Origin: a virus
IMG/VR virus record: IMGVR_UViG_3300042874_000443
Coordinates: 62,001-126,000 of that record
Direction: 5' to 3' (one strand)
DNA length: 64,000 bases
The first letter of the stretch is position 1, and each line of letters starts with the position of its first letter. The notes under the pieces are model-generated. The model saw nothing but the letters and a program-made list of their open reading frames with translations, was not told where the DNA came from and ran no database searches. Positions 23,959-33,277 of this stretch are shown here, piece after piece. Made by a program: the position numbers and the translations under genes.

Positions 23959-26900
23959 GGCGAAGGGTCAGGACAACAAGGTCGCGTTCACGCGACTCAA
24001 CCGTGTTTGGACCGACGTCCAGAACGGCGACTGGCTTTCGTGGCTCGCGGAGACGTGCCCCGAGTCGATGTTCACGCTCTCGGGACCGCACATCAAAGGC
24101 CGGTGTCCGTTCCACGATGACTCCACGGCATCGTTCATCGTCACGCCCTACAAGGGCATCGTGCGGTGCTTCGGTTGTCAGAAGCTCTTCTACAACCCGA
24201 TCTATTTCATCGCGGCGCTGAACAACACGAGCGTCGCTGACGCGTTGACGTTCGCGAAGAAACGCTGGGGACTCTCCGCGGCGATCCCCAAGGAGCTGTT
24301 CGAGAAGGTTCGCGACCACGAGGTCTATCAGAAACACAAGACCACGCTGATGAAGTACTTCAGCGAGCTGCTCTTTCAGGCGCTGTCCGCGTTCGGTCGC
24401 GGCACCATCGTCGATGAACATCTGCACTGGGCGCTGCCGACCGTCACGTATTTGATGGACCGCAAGCTCGGAGAGAGCGCGCGCAACGAGCTGGTCGCAG
24501 AGAAGGATCAGCCGAACGGATCGTTCGATCAATTCGGTGTGTGGGTCACGGTCTGCAACCGCGAGCTGCTCGGCATCTTTCCGCCCATCGCGTTCGTACG
24601 CGAGCACTTCGGTGAGACGTCGGAGGAGTTCAAGTTCTTCAGGAGCTACTTCGGCAAGTACACCGATGGCCAAGCGTACATCGGCCATCTCGTGTTCCCG
24701 TTCGACGATACGCCGACGTCCATCTGCCGCTTCAAGCTGCGCGAGCCCGCCAAACCGGCCAAGAGCCAAGCGTGGGTCGAGGACAACTATGAAACGGAGA
24801 TGGGCAACTTCCGTGGCTTCTACGGGCTGCGCTACTACCGCCCGTACCTCAGCTCGCAGGACCACGGGATGGACGGCCCCAAGGAGGGCTTCATCAGCTA
24901 CCTGTCCGAGGGCGAGTTCGACGTGCTCTGCGCGATCGCACAGCAGATCCGGCGATCGTCGGATGACTACATCGCGCTCGCGCTCAGTGGTGGCGGCGCT
25001 CAGGCGGTCGATCGGTTGACGTCGTTTGGCGTTAGCCGTGCGTGGTTGGTGCCCGACCGCGATCGGGGTGGCGACGACTTCGTCAAGCACGTGCTCGAGG
25101 AGACGCGGTCCAAGACGCTCTCGTTCCGTGTGTTCCTGTGGCCCGACGAGTATGTGGACTGGCACGACCCGACGCGTCCTGACGCGCGCATCAAGGATCC
25201 GGACGACGCCATCCGCGAGATCGGGTATCCGCGTTGGGTTCGCTACGTCACGAACGAGAAGGGATACTCGGCTGCATCGGAGTGGTGCTACGACCAGGCG
25301 TCGGCCGAGATCTCGCGCAGCGGTACGACCGACGTTTCTGCAATCAACCAAGTGGCCAAGCGGTGGGGTGCTCTCCTACGTGATGAGCAGGTGTGCAGCT
25401 CGTACTGCACCGCCATCGCAACAGACCATGGATTGGATGCGGTCATCCTTCGACGCGACATCCTGGTCAAGGATGACAACGAAGAGGAGTTCATCAAACG
25501 CCTCTACATCTCGTTGCTCGAGAACTACCATCCCGTCGGCATTCAGAACGCGGAGGGGCGCAAGCGCATCTTGTCCCTCTGGAACAAGACGAGCCGAACC
25601 ACGGACACCATCGTGCTCAACGATGAGCGTAGTGCCGAGACGTTCATCTCACGGCACTACGGTCCGATCTACGACTTCATCTCGAAGACGGTAGGTGACC
25701 CGCCCTTCATCGTAGGTAACGACGACGAAGAGACCGCCTTCAACATCACGATGAAGGCCAAGAAGTATCGCGAGTACCTGAACTACGCCCTGCTCAAGAT
25801 GGCAAAGGACCTACCGTCAATGGACCACGCACCGATGAAGGCCCAAGGCATCCACATGATCGAGACCACGGAAGGCCGGATGCGGTCGTACATGGTCAAC
25901 GGTCGAGACGTGTACAGCCTGATTCACGATGGTGCGAACTTCACGCCGACGCTGCTCGATGGTCCGCGTCACGAGGGCGTCATCTTCGACAACACCGGGC
26001 AGGCGTGGATCGACAGCGTCGGCGGCGTCGCGGACTTGAACGCGAAGGTCGACCTGGTCGAGCTGTACGTGCGCGTTCGGGACATGGTCGAGACGGGTTG
26101 GTCGTTCCGCTACCAGCAGCTCGACTGCACGTTCCTCGCGGCGTACGTGATGTGCCTCGCGGTGATGAACGTCTTCACACGCCAGACGGCCGTCATCCTC
26201 AACGCCGAACACGAGTCCGGCAAGAGCAAGTTCACCGCAGGCTTCGTTGGCGGGTCAGGGTCATCGCGCATCAACGTGGTGGCGCACGCCCTGACGATGC
26301 AGGGCTACACGGCTGCATCCATCCGTCAGCGTCACAACAACACGAGCCTGTGCTTGTGTCTGGAGGAGTTCGAGGACTACGGCGGCAACGACGCAAAGTC
26401 GATCGCCGTGCGTCGCGTCCTCGAGCTGTGTCGCGACCTCATCTCGGAAACGGCGGTCAACTGGTCCATCGGAACTACGACGGGCGAGAGCAGGACGTAC
26501 CACCTGCGCTTCCCGTTGGTGGCGTGCGCCATTCGTCCGTTGCGCGACGCTGCGTCGCTCTCACGTTTCGTTCAGTTCGAGCTGGTGAAGGACGCGAGCC
26601 GCATCGACCCCGTGCTCGCCATCACCGGCAAGTTCGGTGACGACCTGATCAAGCAGACGCGACACGACATGGTGGTGGGGCTCCTGCCGCACATGCTCGC
26701 GCTGCGCACACACCAGGGCCTGGTCGAGCAGGAGTACGTTTCGGGCAACAAGCTGCCGCAGCATGCGTCGTCGCGTTTCCGCGAAGCGATGTTCCCTGTG
26801 CTGGCGATGCTGCGTTTGCTGAGCGACTTGGCGAAGGCGCGCGGCACGACGAACCCGATCCCGGACTACCGTACGTTCGCCTACGACTTCGCCGAATCCC

Positions 26901-27463
26901 GTCGCGAGCAGCTCGCGCGCCTCAAGACGACGTCGGAGAATGAGCAGATCTTCGAGACCATCCTGGGCTCGGCGATCCAGACCGCAACGGTCGGCACGCA
27001 GGACCAGATGTCCGGCATGACCACCATCCGCGTGATGCTCGGAGACCTGAACAAGCTCGACGACATCAACAAGACGAAGAAGGGCGTCTACCTCGATTCG
27101 AAGATGGAGTGGCTCGTCGTGAACTGGGTCGAAGCTTCGCAGGGCCTTCTGGCGCAGACGAAGTACCGCACCGAGACACCGACGTTCCTCAAGCAGGTGT
27201 CGGAGCGCTCCCCGCACTACATCAGCAACGAGCAGGTCAAGCACGCGCGCGTGCTCGAACGTCTTGTGGACGTGATGGGGCCATGTCAACCGATCGACCT
27301 GATTTCGGTGTTCTCGATCAAGCACCTGCTTGATGCGACACGCGCCCGTCGGGAAGAGGTGATGGCCAAGACGGCGACGCCCGCGGACAAGCCGGTCGAG
27401 ATCGACAACGACAAACCCCAAATCAGCGGAAGCGGAACTGACGACGACGACATCGTCGTGTAG
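23948..27463 (+). CDS. DnaG-type primase fused to a helicase-like ATPase
   Basis: This 1171-residue protein begins at GTG 23948, seven bases after AAGGAG and overlapping the nuclease gene. A CHC2 zinc-binding domain uses CPFH and CFGC (53-77). The TOPRIM domain has the Glu of LSEGEFDVL and the Asp pair in VPDRDRGGDDF (about 318-375). The C-terminal half has a Walker A (AEHESGKSKFT, about 757-767) and a Walker B (CLCLEEFED), an ATPase likely to be the replicative helicase. It should make primers and unwind DNA at the fork, partnered with the polymerase encoded just downstream. Confidence 0.88.
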   Translation: MARKAKGQDNKVAFTRLNRVWTDVQNGDWLSWLAETCPESMFTLSGPHIKGRCPFHDDSTASFIVTPYKGIVRCFGCQKLFYNPIYFIAALNNTSVADALTFAKKRWGLSAAIPKELFEKVRDHEVYQKHKTTLMKYFSELLFQALSAFGRGTIVDEHLHWALPTVTYLMDRKLGESARNELVAEKDQPNGSFDQFGVWVTVCNRELLGIFPPIAFVREHFGETSEEFKFFRSYFGKYTDGQAYIGHLVFPFDDTPTSICRFKLREPAKPAKSQAWVEDNYETEMGNFRGFYGLRYYRPYLSSQDHGMDGPKEGFISYLSEGEFDVLCAIAQQIRRSSDDYIALALSGGGAQAVDRLTSFGVSRAWLVPDRDRGGDDFVKHVLEETRSKTLSFRVFLWPDEYVDWHDPTRPDARIKDPDDAIREIGYPRWVRYVTNEKGYSAASEWCYDQASAEISRSGTTDVSAINQVAKRWGALLRDEQVCSSYCTAIATDHGLDAVILRRDILVKDDNEEEFIKRLYISLLENYHPVGIQNAEGRKRILSLWNKTSRTTDTIVLNDERSAETFISRHYGPIYDFISKTVGDPPFIVGNDDEETAFNITMKAKKYREYLNYALLKMAKDLPSMDHAPMKAQGIHMIETTEGRMRSYMVNGRDVYSLIHDGANFTPTLLDGPRHEGVIFDNTGQAWIDSVGGVADLNAKVDLVELYVRVRDMVETGWSFRYQQLDCTFLAAYVMCLAVMNVFTRQTAVILNAEHESGKSKFTAGFVGGSGSSRINVVAHALTMQGYTAASIRQRHNNTSLCLCLEEFEDYGGNDAKSIAVRRVLELCRDLISETAVNWSIGTTTGESRTYHLRFPLVACAIRPLRDAASLSRFVQFELVKDASRIDPVLAITGKFGDDLIKQTRHDMVVGLLPHMLALRTHQGLVEQEYVSGNKLPQHASSRFREAMFPVLAMLRLLSDLAKARGTTNPIPDYRTFAYDFAESRREQLARLKTTSENEQIFETILGSAIQTATVGTQDQMSGMTTIRVMLGDLNKLDDINKTKKGVYLDSKMEWLVVNWVEASQGLLAQTKYRTETPTFLKQVSERSPHYISNEQVKHARVLERLVDVMGPCQPIDLISVFSIKHLLDATRARREEVMAKTATPADKPVEIDNDKPQISGSGTDDDDIVV

Positions 27464-27472
27464 GGTATGTTT

Positions 27473-27847
27473 ATGGAATCGACATCCTCAGACCTTGTAC
27501 GCGCCTTAACACAGGCTTTGCACGCTCAAAACGACGCTCTGAAGGCGCTGAACCTACTGCCATACGGCATGCATCGGGACGATGACCACGTGTTCGACCC
27601 GTTGAATGATGTAGATGTTTCCTACGTGTTGTACAACGAAGGTGTTATGGATGCCTCAACAGGCAAACGTGTTATTCGACACGGTCCTTGGTTGGAGCGT
27701 TCGGTTAAGACCGGGCGCTTCAGTACAGACACCTCAACGCTTGCCGCGATTGTCGAGAAGACGGCGTGCCATGTAGCCGCTGCCATCTTGAACTATCGCA
27801 TAACACATGCCGCGCTCATGGCAGCGCACAAGGCGACCGGTGGTTGA
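27473..27847 (+). CDS. Stand-alone paralogue of the PolA thumb segment
   Basis: ATG 27473 is favoured (AGGG 7 bases upstream); ATG 27467 is in frame. The 124-residue product aligns with the thumb region of the polymerase encoded next door. DPLNDVDVSYVLYNEGV pairs with NPNSTNDIAWILFNNGV, TGKRVIRHGPW pairs with TGERSLRNGPW, and the following DTSTLAAIVE and NYRITHAALMA pair with DKKTLKAIAE and EYRGAHKALTG. No catalytic motif is present. It looks like a duplicated, diverged fragment kept as its own gene. Its base composition is less GC-rich than the polymerase gene. It could be a clamp, a processivity factor or a regulatory decoy; role unknown. Confidence 0.8.
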   Translation: MESTSSDLVRALTQALHAQNDALKALNLLPYGMHRDDDHVFDPLNDVDVSYVLYNEGVMDASTGKRVIRHGPWLERSVKTGRFSTDTSTLAAIVEKTACHVAAAILNYRITHAALMAAHKATGG

Positions 27848-30803
27848 GAAGAAGGAGAGGGTCAAGCTGCCGGTCATTCCGGCCGACGACCCGTCGCTGC
27901 ATCCAGACAACCAATCGCCGCGAAAGACCGGCATGGCGTGTATGGGCTGCGATCTGTTCGACAAGGGCCGTGTCGTTGGACAAGGCGCCTCAGGTCACGT
28001 CGACATCATGTTCGTGTCGGAGTCGCCATCGTCCTGGTCGGTCAACAACCAGGAGATGTTCTTCGGACGCGGCGGCCGCATCATCCGCAAGGTCTGGAAG
28101 GAGCTGAAGGACCTGGATGCAAAGACGGGTGGGCATCTCAAGATGCGCTACCTGTCGAAGTGGGATTCGTACGCGGTCCAGTGTCAGGTTGAAGAGGGCC
28201 GTGACCAGAACGCGACGGCGACGGCTGCAACGATTCAGCGTTGCTCGCACTACCTCCGTTCGTCCATCAGGAACAAGCAGCCCAAGATCATCGTGGCGTT
28301 CGGCGCGACGGCGCTCAAGTCCCTCGGGCACAAGGTCAGCGGGTTTATGGAAGCGCGCGGACGCCTGCTCGACGTCGACATCGACGGTCAGACCTTCAAG
28401 GTCCTGCCGACGTTCTCGACGAAGCACTTGGTGGCGAAGACAGGTCTCTACAACCTGTTCTACGCGGACTTCGTGCGTGCGGTGCGTGTGGCGGGGGGTG
28501 TTGACGAGATCGGCGCGAACGCGACGCTTGAAGAAGTCACCAAGGACTACCGCATCCCGACGACCGTCGCGGAAGTCAAAGACGTCTGCGACACGATCAT
28601 CAACCACGTCGTCGAAGGCGCCAAGACTGCGTCGCAATGTGCGATCGCGGTGGACACCGAGACCAACACCGTCAACCCGCACAGGAAGGACGCGAAGGTC
28701 CTGTGCATCTCGTTCGCCTGGGACACGGGACGTTCGACCGCGATTCCGTTGTTCCATCGGGAAACGCCGTGGTCGCCCGAAGAGATGGAAGAGGTCATCG
28801 GCCACGTACAGCGCGTGCTCGAGTGCCCGAAGCCGAAGGTCTTCCACAACGCGAAGTTCGATCTCAAGTTCATCGAGTTGCGCCACGGCTGGCGCGTCAA
28901 CAACGTCGCGTGGGACTCGCTGCTCGGCGAGCACCTTCTGCGCGAAGACATGACGGGTTCGTACGGCCTGAAGACGTTGGGCCGGAGCTACTTCCCCATG
29001 TTCGGCAACTACGCCGACAAGGTGCAGGAGATCGCGCAACAGCTCACGCCCGAAGAAGAAGGCGTGCGGACCGTGCTCATCAAGGCACGCAAGGGCAAGC
29101 CGAAGAAGGGCGTCGAGGGCATCGAAGACGGCTTGACCTTCGAGATGACCAAGAAGGAGCTGGAGGCGTACCTCTTCGGCACGAAGAAGGACCGCAAGAA
29201 GAAGGTGTTCGACGAGGGCTACGAACGCGTGCCCATCGACACGCTCTGCATCTACGCGGCTGTCGACACCGACCTGACGCGCCGTTTGTTGCGGCATCAG
29301 TTCGGGCGCATGCAACAGGAAGGCTTCCAACAACATGCGCGTGCCTTGATGGCGTCGCACTGCGTCCCGGCGTCGCGAGCGCTCGGGAAGATGGAGTTCG
29401 ACGGCTTCCCGGTCGATCGACCGTATCTCGAGAAGCTTGAAGTCGACCTGGGCAAGATCGTCGACGAGAAGAAGAAGATCCTGAACAGCATGTGGGAGGG
29501 GTCGCACGAGTTCAACCCCAACTCGACTAACGACATCGCGTGGATCCTGTTCAACAACGGTGTGCTCAACCCGGTGACGGGCGAGCGCTCGCTGCGCAAC
29601 GGGCCGTGGGTCGAGGTCAACAAGAAATCGCAGAAGTACAAGACCGACAAGAAGACGCTCAAGGCCATCGCAGAGAAGTTGAAGTGCCCCTTCGCGAAGG
29701 CGCTGCTCGAGTATCGCGGCGCTCACAAGGCTCTCACGGGGTTCGTTCACGACATCAAGGTGTTGTCGGAATACGACAACATCCTGCACTCGAGCTTCCA
29801 CCTGCACGGCACATCGACGGGGCGCCTGTCTTCGTCGAACGTCAACATGCAGAACCAGCCCAAGAAGCTGGCCGGCGTGAACATCAAGAAGATCTTCATC
29901 CCGGATGACCCCGAGGAAGAGCTGATCTTCAACGTCGACTGGAAGGGTGCTGAGATTCGCGTCTTCACCGCGTACGCCCCCGACAAGCAGCTGATCGATG
30001 CACTCAACGGGGGACTCGACGTTCACAGCTGGTTCACGCAGGAGATCTTCGGAATCCCGTACGAGGAGGTCGAAGCGAAGAAGGACATCGACGACGAGAT
30101 GTCCAAGACACGTACAACCGTGAAGCGTGTCGTGTTCGGCATCCTCTACGGCGCCATGGCCAAGAAGATCGCAGAGACCGCTGGCATCTCGGAAGAAGCG
30201 GCGCAGCAGGTCATCGACAAGCTGTTCGATCGCTTCCCGTCCCTGAAGAACTACATGGACGAGGTGGTCGCGCAGATCCACACGCGTGGCTTCGTCGAGA
30301 CGTTGTTCGGTCGTCGCCGCCGGTTCCCGCTGCAGGCGGTCAACGGGTTCTTCCGCGGCCAGGCGGAACGTCGCGGCAAGAACATGAAGATCCAGTCGAC
30401 GTCGTCGGACATCGTCGTGGCGCAGCTCATCGAGATCTTCGATCACATCGGCGAGCTGGGCGGGCGTCTGTGCATTACGGTGCACGACTCGATCGTGGGC
30501 ACGGTCAAGAAGAAGTATCTGTCTCAGGTGCAGCCGTTCTTCGACCACTACTGCGTGGAGCGCGTCGGCCAGAAGTTCCCGTGGCTGCCCGTGGCGTTCG
30601 CGCACGATGTGAGCGTCGGTCCGAACTACGGTGAGACCATCGCGCTGGCGGACTACATCAAGAAGAACCCGATCAAGGAGCTGACGCCCGACCAGGAGTT
30701 CTTCCAGGAGCTGGACGAGGAGTCCTTGAACGAGCTGCGCGATGATGAAGAAGAAGCACGCGAGCGCGAAGCCCTTGCTGCCGTAGCAACGGGTACCTCG
30801 TGA
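27840..30803 (+). CDS. DNA polymerase I-type with N-terminal UDG domain
   Basis: GTG 27840 is favoured (AAGG six bases upstream); ATG 27807 would add 11 residues. The N-terminal about 210 residues resemble a family 4 uracil-DNA glycosylase: CMGC, VSESPSS, two more cysteines (CQVEE, RCSHYL) that would complete a 4Fe-4S set, and IIVAFGATALKSLG. The 3'-5' exonuclease has VDTET, FHNAKFDLKF and AAVDTD. The family A polymerase has motif A DWKGAEIRV, motif B KRVVFGILYGA and motif C VHDSIVG, in which the usual Glu after HD is Ser. A thumb region precedes motif A. The C-terminus is acidic. It is the likely replicative polymerase. Confidence 0.93.
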   Translation: MVEKKERVKLPVIPADDPSLHPDNQSPRKTGMACMGCDLFDKGRVVGQGASGHVDIMFVSESPSSWSVNNQEMFFGRGGRIIRKVWKELKDLDAKTGGHLKMRYLSKWDSYAVQCQVEEGRDQNATATAATIQRCSHYLRSSIRNKQPKIIVAFGATALKSLGHKVSGFMEARGRLLDVDIDGQTFKVLPTFSTKHLVAKTGLYNLFYADFVRAVRVAGGVDEIGANATLEEVTKDYRIPTTVAEVKDVCDTIINHVVEGAKTASQCAIAVDTETNTVNPHRKDAKVLCISFAWDTGRSTAIPLFHRETPWSPEEMEEVIGHVQRVLECPKPKVFHNAKFDLKFIELRHGWRVNNVAWDSLLGEHLLREDMTGSYGLKTLGRSYFPMFGNYADKVQEIAQQLTPEEEGVRTVLIKARKGKPKKGVEGIEDGLTFEMTKKELEAYLFGTKKDRKKKVFDEGYERVPIDTLCIYAAVDTDLTRRLLRHQFGRMQQEGFQQHARALMASHCVPASRALGKMEFDGFPVDRPYLEKLEVDLGKIVDEKKKILNSMWEGSHEFNPNSTNDIAWILFNNGVLNPVTGERSLRNGPWVEVNKKSQKYKTDKKTLKAIAEKLKCPFAKALLEYRGAHKALTGFVHDIKVLSEYDNILHSSFHLHGTSTGRLSSSNVNMQNQPKKLAGVNIKKIFIPDDPEEELIFNVDWKGAEIRVFTAYAPDKQLIDALNGGLDVHSWFTQEIFGIPYEEVEAKKDIDDEMSKTRTTVKRVVFGILYGAMAKKIAETAGISEEAAQQVIDKLFDRFPSLKNYMDEVVAQIHTRGFVETLFGRRRRFPLQAVNGFFRGQAERRGKNMKIQSTSSDIVVAQLIEIFDHIGELGGRLCITVHDSIVGTVKKKYLSQVQPFFDHYCVERVGQKFPWLPVAFAHDVSVGPNYGETIALADYIKKNPIKELTPDQEFFQELDEESLNELRDDEEEAREREALAAVATGTS

Positions 30804-31012
30804 ACAAGATACGCGGACGTTGTCACGGTCCTGATCGCCTGGTGCATCTCTTTCACCCTACGTACGGAGAGTGGGAAGATGCGCTCGGCGGAGACTACGC
30901 GTTCGTCACAGGCTGTGGGCGTGGGTTCAACGAAGACGACGAAGAAACGTACCAACCTACCGACGATCTCGTCACCTGTTTACGGTGTATCGGTTCACCG
31001 TTTACTGAATAA
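30800..31012 (+). CDS. Small Cys/His protein, 70 aa
   Basis: GTG 30800 overlaps the polymerase stop (GTGA). The product holds RGRCHGPD, an HLFHP segment, TGCGRGF and CLRC, so it may bind one zinc ion. It is too short for a confident family. It is coupled to the polymerase gene. Confidence 0.65.
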   Translation: MNKIRGRCHGPDRLVHLFHPTYGEWEDALGGDYAFVTGCGRGFNEDDEETYQPTDDLVTCLRCIGSPFTE

Positions 31013-31066
31013 ACCTGTTAGAAATCCAAGAGACCCTTTGTTATAAGCTACAGCTGAGGACCATCA

Positions 31067-31636
31067 ATGCCACCGCGCCCTGCCATGAAGGATTGCAACC
31101 TCTTCTTCTTCGACTGCGAGACAGGAGGGTTGAACCCTGCTGTCGCGGACATGGTCGAAGTGGCCTGTATCGTCACGGACCCGTCAGGACAGAACGTCCT
31201 CGACGAGTATTGTGCGAAGGTCTTTCCAAAGAAGCCGGTCGATCCTGGGGCAGCGCGGGTGAACGGCTACACGATGGAGAAGTGGGCCGCGGAAGCCATC
31301 GAGCTGGACATCGCGATGGTCAAGCTCCTGGGCATGGGACGTGACGCTGTGTTCGTTGCGCACAACACGCCCTTCGACTGGGGCTTCTTCGAGATGGCGA
31401 TGGCCCAGCGCAGCCAGCGTTGGATCGGCGACTACCACAAGATCGACACTGTCGCGTTGGCCACGCCACTTCTCAAGGCGGGACACGTCGCGAACGTCAA
31501 GCTCGTGACGCTGACGGAGCACTTCGGGATCGAGCACGAGGCACATCGCGCGATGGGAGATGCTCGTGCATGCCGTGATGTCTATCTCCGGTTGATGGAG
31601 ATGTACTCGTCGGTATTCGCCGACACCGTGCACTGA
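31067..31636 (+). CDS. DnaQ-like 3'-5' exonuclease (DEDDh)
   Basis: This 189-residue protein starts at ATG 31067 behind GAGGA. ExoI is FFFDCETGG, ExoII is AHNTPFDWGFF and ExoIII is HRAMGDARA, the DEDDh order of DnaQ, oligoribonuclease and related nucleases. A proofreading or nucleotide-salvage role is likely. Because the polymerase already has its own exonuclease, this is probably an extra RNase/DNase. It ends three bases from the convergent terminase gene. Confidence 0.9.
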   Translation: MPPRPAMKDCNLFFFDCETGGLNPAVADMVEVACIVTDPSGQNVLDEYCAKVFPKKPVDPGAARVNGYTMEKWAAEAIELDIAMVKLLGMGRDAVFVAHNTPFDWGFFEMAMAQRSQRWIGDYHKIDTVALATPLLKAGHVANVKLVTLTEHFGIEHEAHRAMGDARACRDVYLRLMEMYSSVFADTVH

Positions 31637-31638
31637 CG

Positions 31639-33252
31639 CTACAAGAACTTCAGGCTCTGCGTCAGCAGCATCCAGGCGAACCAGCCGAAGATCTGCGCGT
31701 GCAAACAATCGTCGGGCATGGTCGGCGAGTGTCGCCAGACCTTTCGCCCCTGCAAGGTGACCTCTTCGTAGACGTTCAGGATGTCACTGATGGCGGGCTG
31801 CGCGTGCATCAGCTTGGGGTAGACCGCCTGCTTGTGAATCAAGAACCGAGCGTAGTTGTCGATGAGCGTCGTACGGTCGACATGATAGACCATCGCAGCC
31901 GGGTTCCAGTCGAACGGCTTGGACAGCGCCATGTAGCGAATGGCGACGACGCGGTGGTCTCCCAAGCGGGCACGTAGGTACGAGTTGCCGATGGCACCTT
32001 CGCCGGCGTCGCCGACGAGCATGTTGACACCCCATGCGTTGCACAGCTCGACGATCTCGTCGATCCAACCGATGGCGTGGCCGTTGGGGAAGATCTTGTA
32101 GAAGAGCGTCTTCAAGCGCCCGTCGGCCATCTGGCCCCAGATGTGGAGCACCGTCCGGCTCTTGAAGAGGCCCTCGCTGCCTTTGATCTCGGCACCGCCA
32201 CCGGACCAGTCGACGCCGGCAACGACGCGAGCGATGCCCTCTTTCGACAACGGCAACGGCAGGCGCGTCATCTCGTGGTTCTCGTCGCAGAGAGCCTCGA
32301 GAATCTCCTTGGTCAGGAGACGCGCACCTGTCGACGTGCTGACGCCGATGCACTCGTTCAGGAACTTGGCCTCGCCGTAGAGTGGCGAGTCCATCTTGTA
32401 GAGGAGCTTCCCCCAACGTTCGACGGCGGCCTCGTGACCGGGCGAGCCGAGGGGCCACGACGCAGGCACGTTCGTGGGCATGATGGCCTGGCTGACGTGG
32501 AAGCCCTTGATGCCGGCGGCCTTGTCCTTGGCCATGTCGATCCACTGGCCCTTGCGTGGGTCGAGACACTTTCCACAGCTCAGGCAGATCGGTCCGTTCT
32601 TGCCGAGCGCCTTTGTGCTAACGATGAACGTCCACTTGCTGCAACCCTCGCAGCGCATGCACCATTCGGTCTGCGACGACTGCGACCACAAGAACTCGAT
32701 GGTGTTTTCCATCGTCTTGGGCGTGCCGGCGTACGCCGAGTACTGGTAGTTCGAGTTGGCCATGCACTCCTCGATGACCGGGATGACGGCCTCGTAGAGG
32801 ATGTCCTGAACCTCGTCGAAGCAGCAGCGGTCAGCCGAGTAACCACGAGCGCGGTCAGGGTCATCGAGGGCGTACGTGAACGCCATCTCGGACCCGTTCG
32901 TGAGCATGCGCAGAAGGACGTTGTCGATCGATTCGGGACCGACGAAACCGCGACGAAGATCAGGGCTGTACGCGAGGATCTTCGCGACGCGGGTATGCGA
33001 GAACTTGCGCGTCTGCTCCTGCGACGGAGAGACGTAGTACGACTTGAAGGGCGCCGTGGCGATGGCCTCGGCGATCATGAAGGCCGCCAGCGTGGTCGAC
33101 TTGGTGACCTGCCGTCCCGTCTTCAAGAGAAGGCGGGGGTACTTACCGTCGTACACTGCACCGAACATCGGGTAGTCCACCAACGACAAAGGCTTGCCGT
33201 CGACGTAGAACAACCCCTGCGCGATGGTTGAACGATAAACCTCTTCCGACAT
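31639..33252 (-). CDS. terL: Terminase large subunit with zinc cluster
   Basis: This 537-residue protein starts at ATG 33252. The ATPase has a degenerate Walker A (KTGRQVTKST, 44-53) and Walker B with catalytic Glu (RCCFDEVQD, 142-150). The nuclease domain shows VDWSGGG, GDAGEGA and PDDCLHA, the three acidic sites of the RNase H-like fold. Six cysteines at 198, 201, 204, 223, 226 and 229 form a zinc-ribbon insertion between ATPase and nuclease. This motor packages DNA into the head through the portal. The gene sits alone between plus-strand genes, about 16 kb from the portal gene. Confidence 0.92.
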   Translation of the reverse strand: MSEEVYRSTIAQGLFYVDGKPLSLVDYPMFGAVYDGKYPRLLLKTGRQVTKSTTLAAFMIAEAIATAPFKSYYVSPSQEQTRKFSHTRVAKILAYSPDLRRGFVGPESIDNVLLRMLTNGSEMAFTYALDDPDRARGYSADRCCFDEVQDILYEAVIPVIEECMANSNYQYSAYAGTPKTMENTIEFLWSQSSQTEWCMRCEGCSKWTFIVSTKALGKNGPICLSCGKCLDPRKGQWIDMAKDKAAGIKGFHVSQAIMPTNVPASWPLGSPGHEAAVERWGKLLYKMDSPLYGEAKFLNECIGVSTSTGARLLTKEILEALCDENHEMTRLPLPLSKEGIARVVAGVDWSGGGAEIKGSEGLFKSRTVLHIWGQMADGRLKTLFYKIFPNGHAIGWIDEIVELCNAWGVNMLVGDAGEGAIGNSYLRARLGDHRVVAIRYMALSKPFDWNPAAMVYHVDRTTLIDNYARFLIHKQAVYPKLMHAQPAISDILNVYEEVTLQGRKVWRHSPTMPDDCLHAQIFGWFAWMLLTQSLKFL

Positions 33253-33277
33253 ATCAACGGGAACCTAGGAGAATGAG

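Noticed and set aside
27990-30605. 871-residue open frame opposite the DNA polymerase
   Set aside because: It is antisense to a polymerase with intact motifs, and its composition (Arg/Asp/Val/Leu-rich) is typical of reverse-frame shadows in GC-rich DNA.
31018-31027. TTAGAAATCC shared with 20429-20438
   Set aside because: Two copies of ten bases in 64 kb, in unrelated contexts, are too few to call a regulatory repeat.
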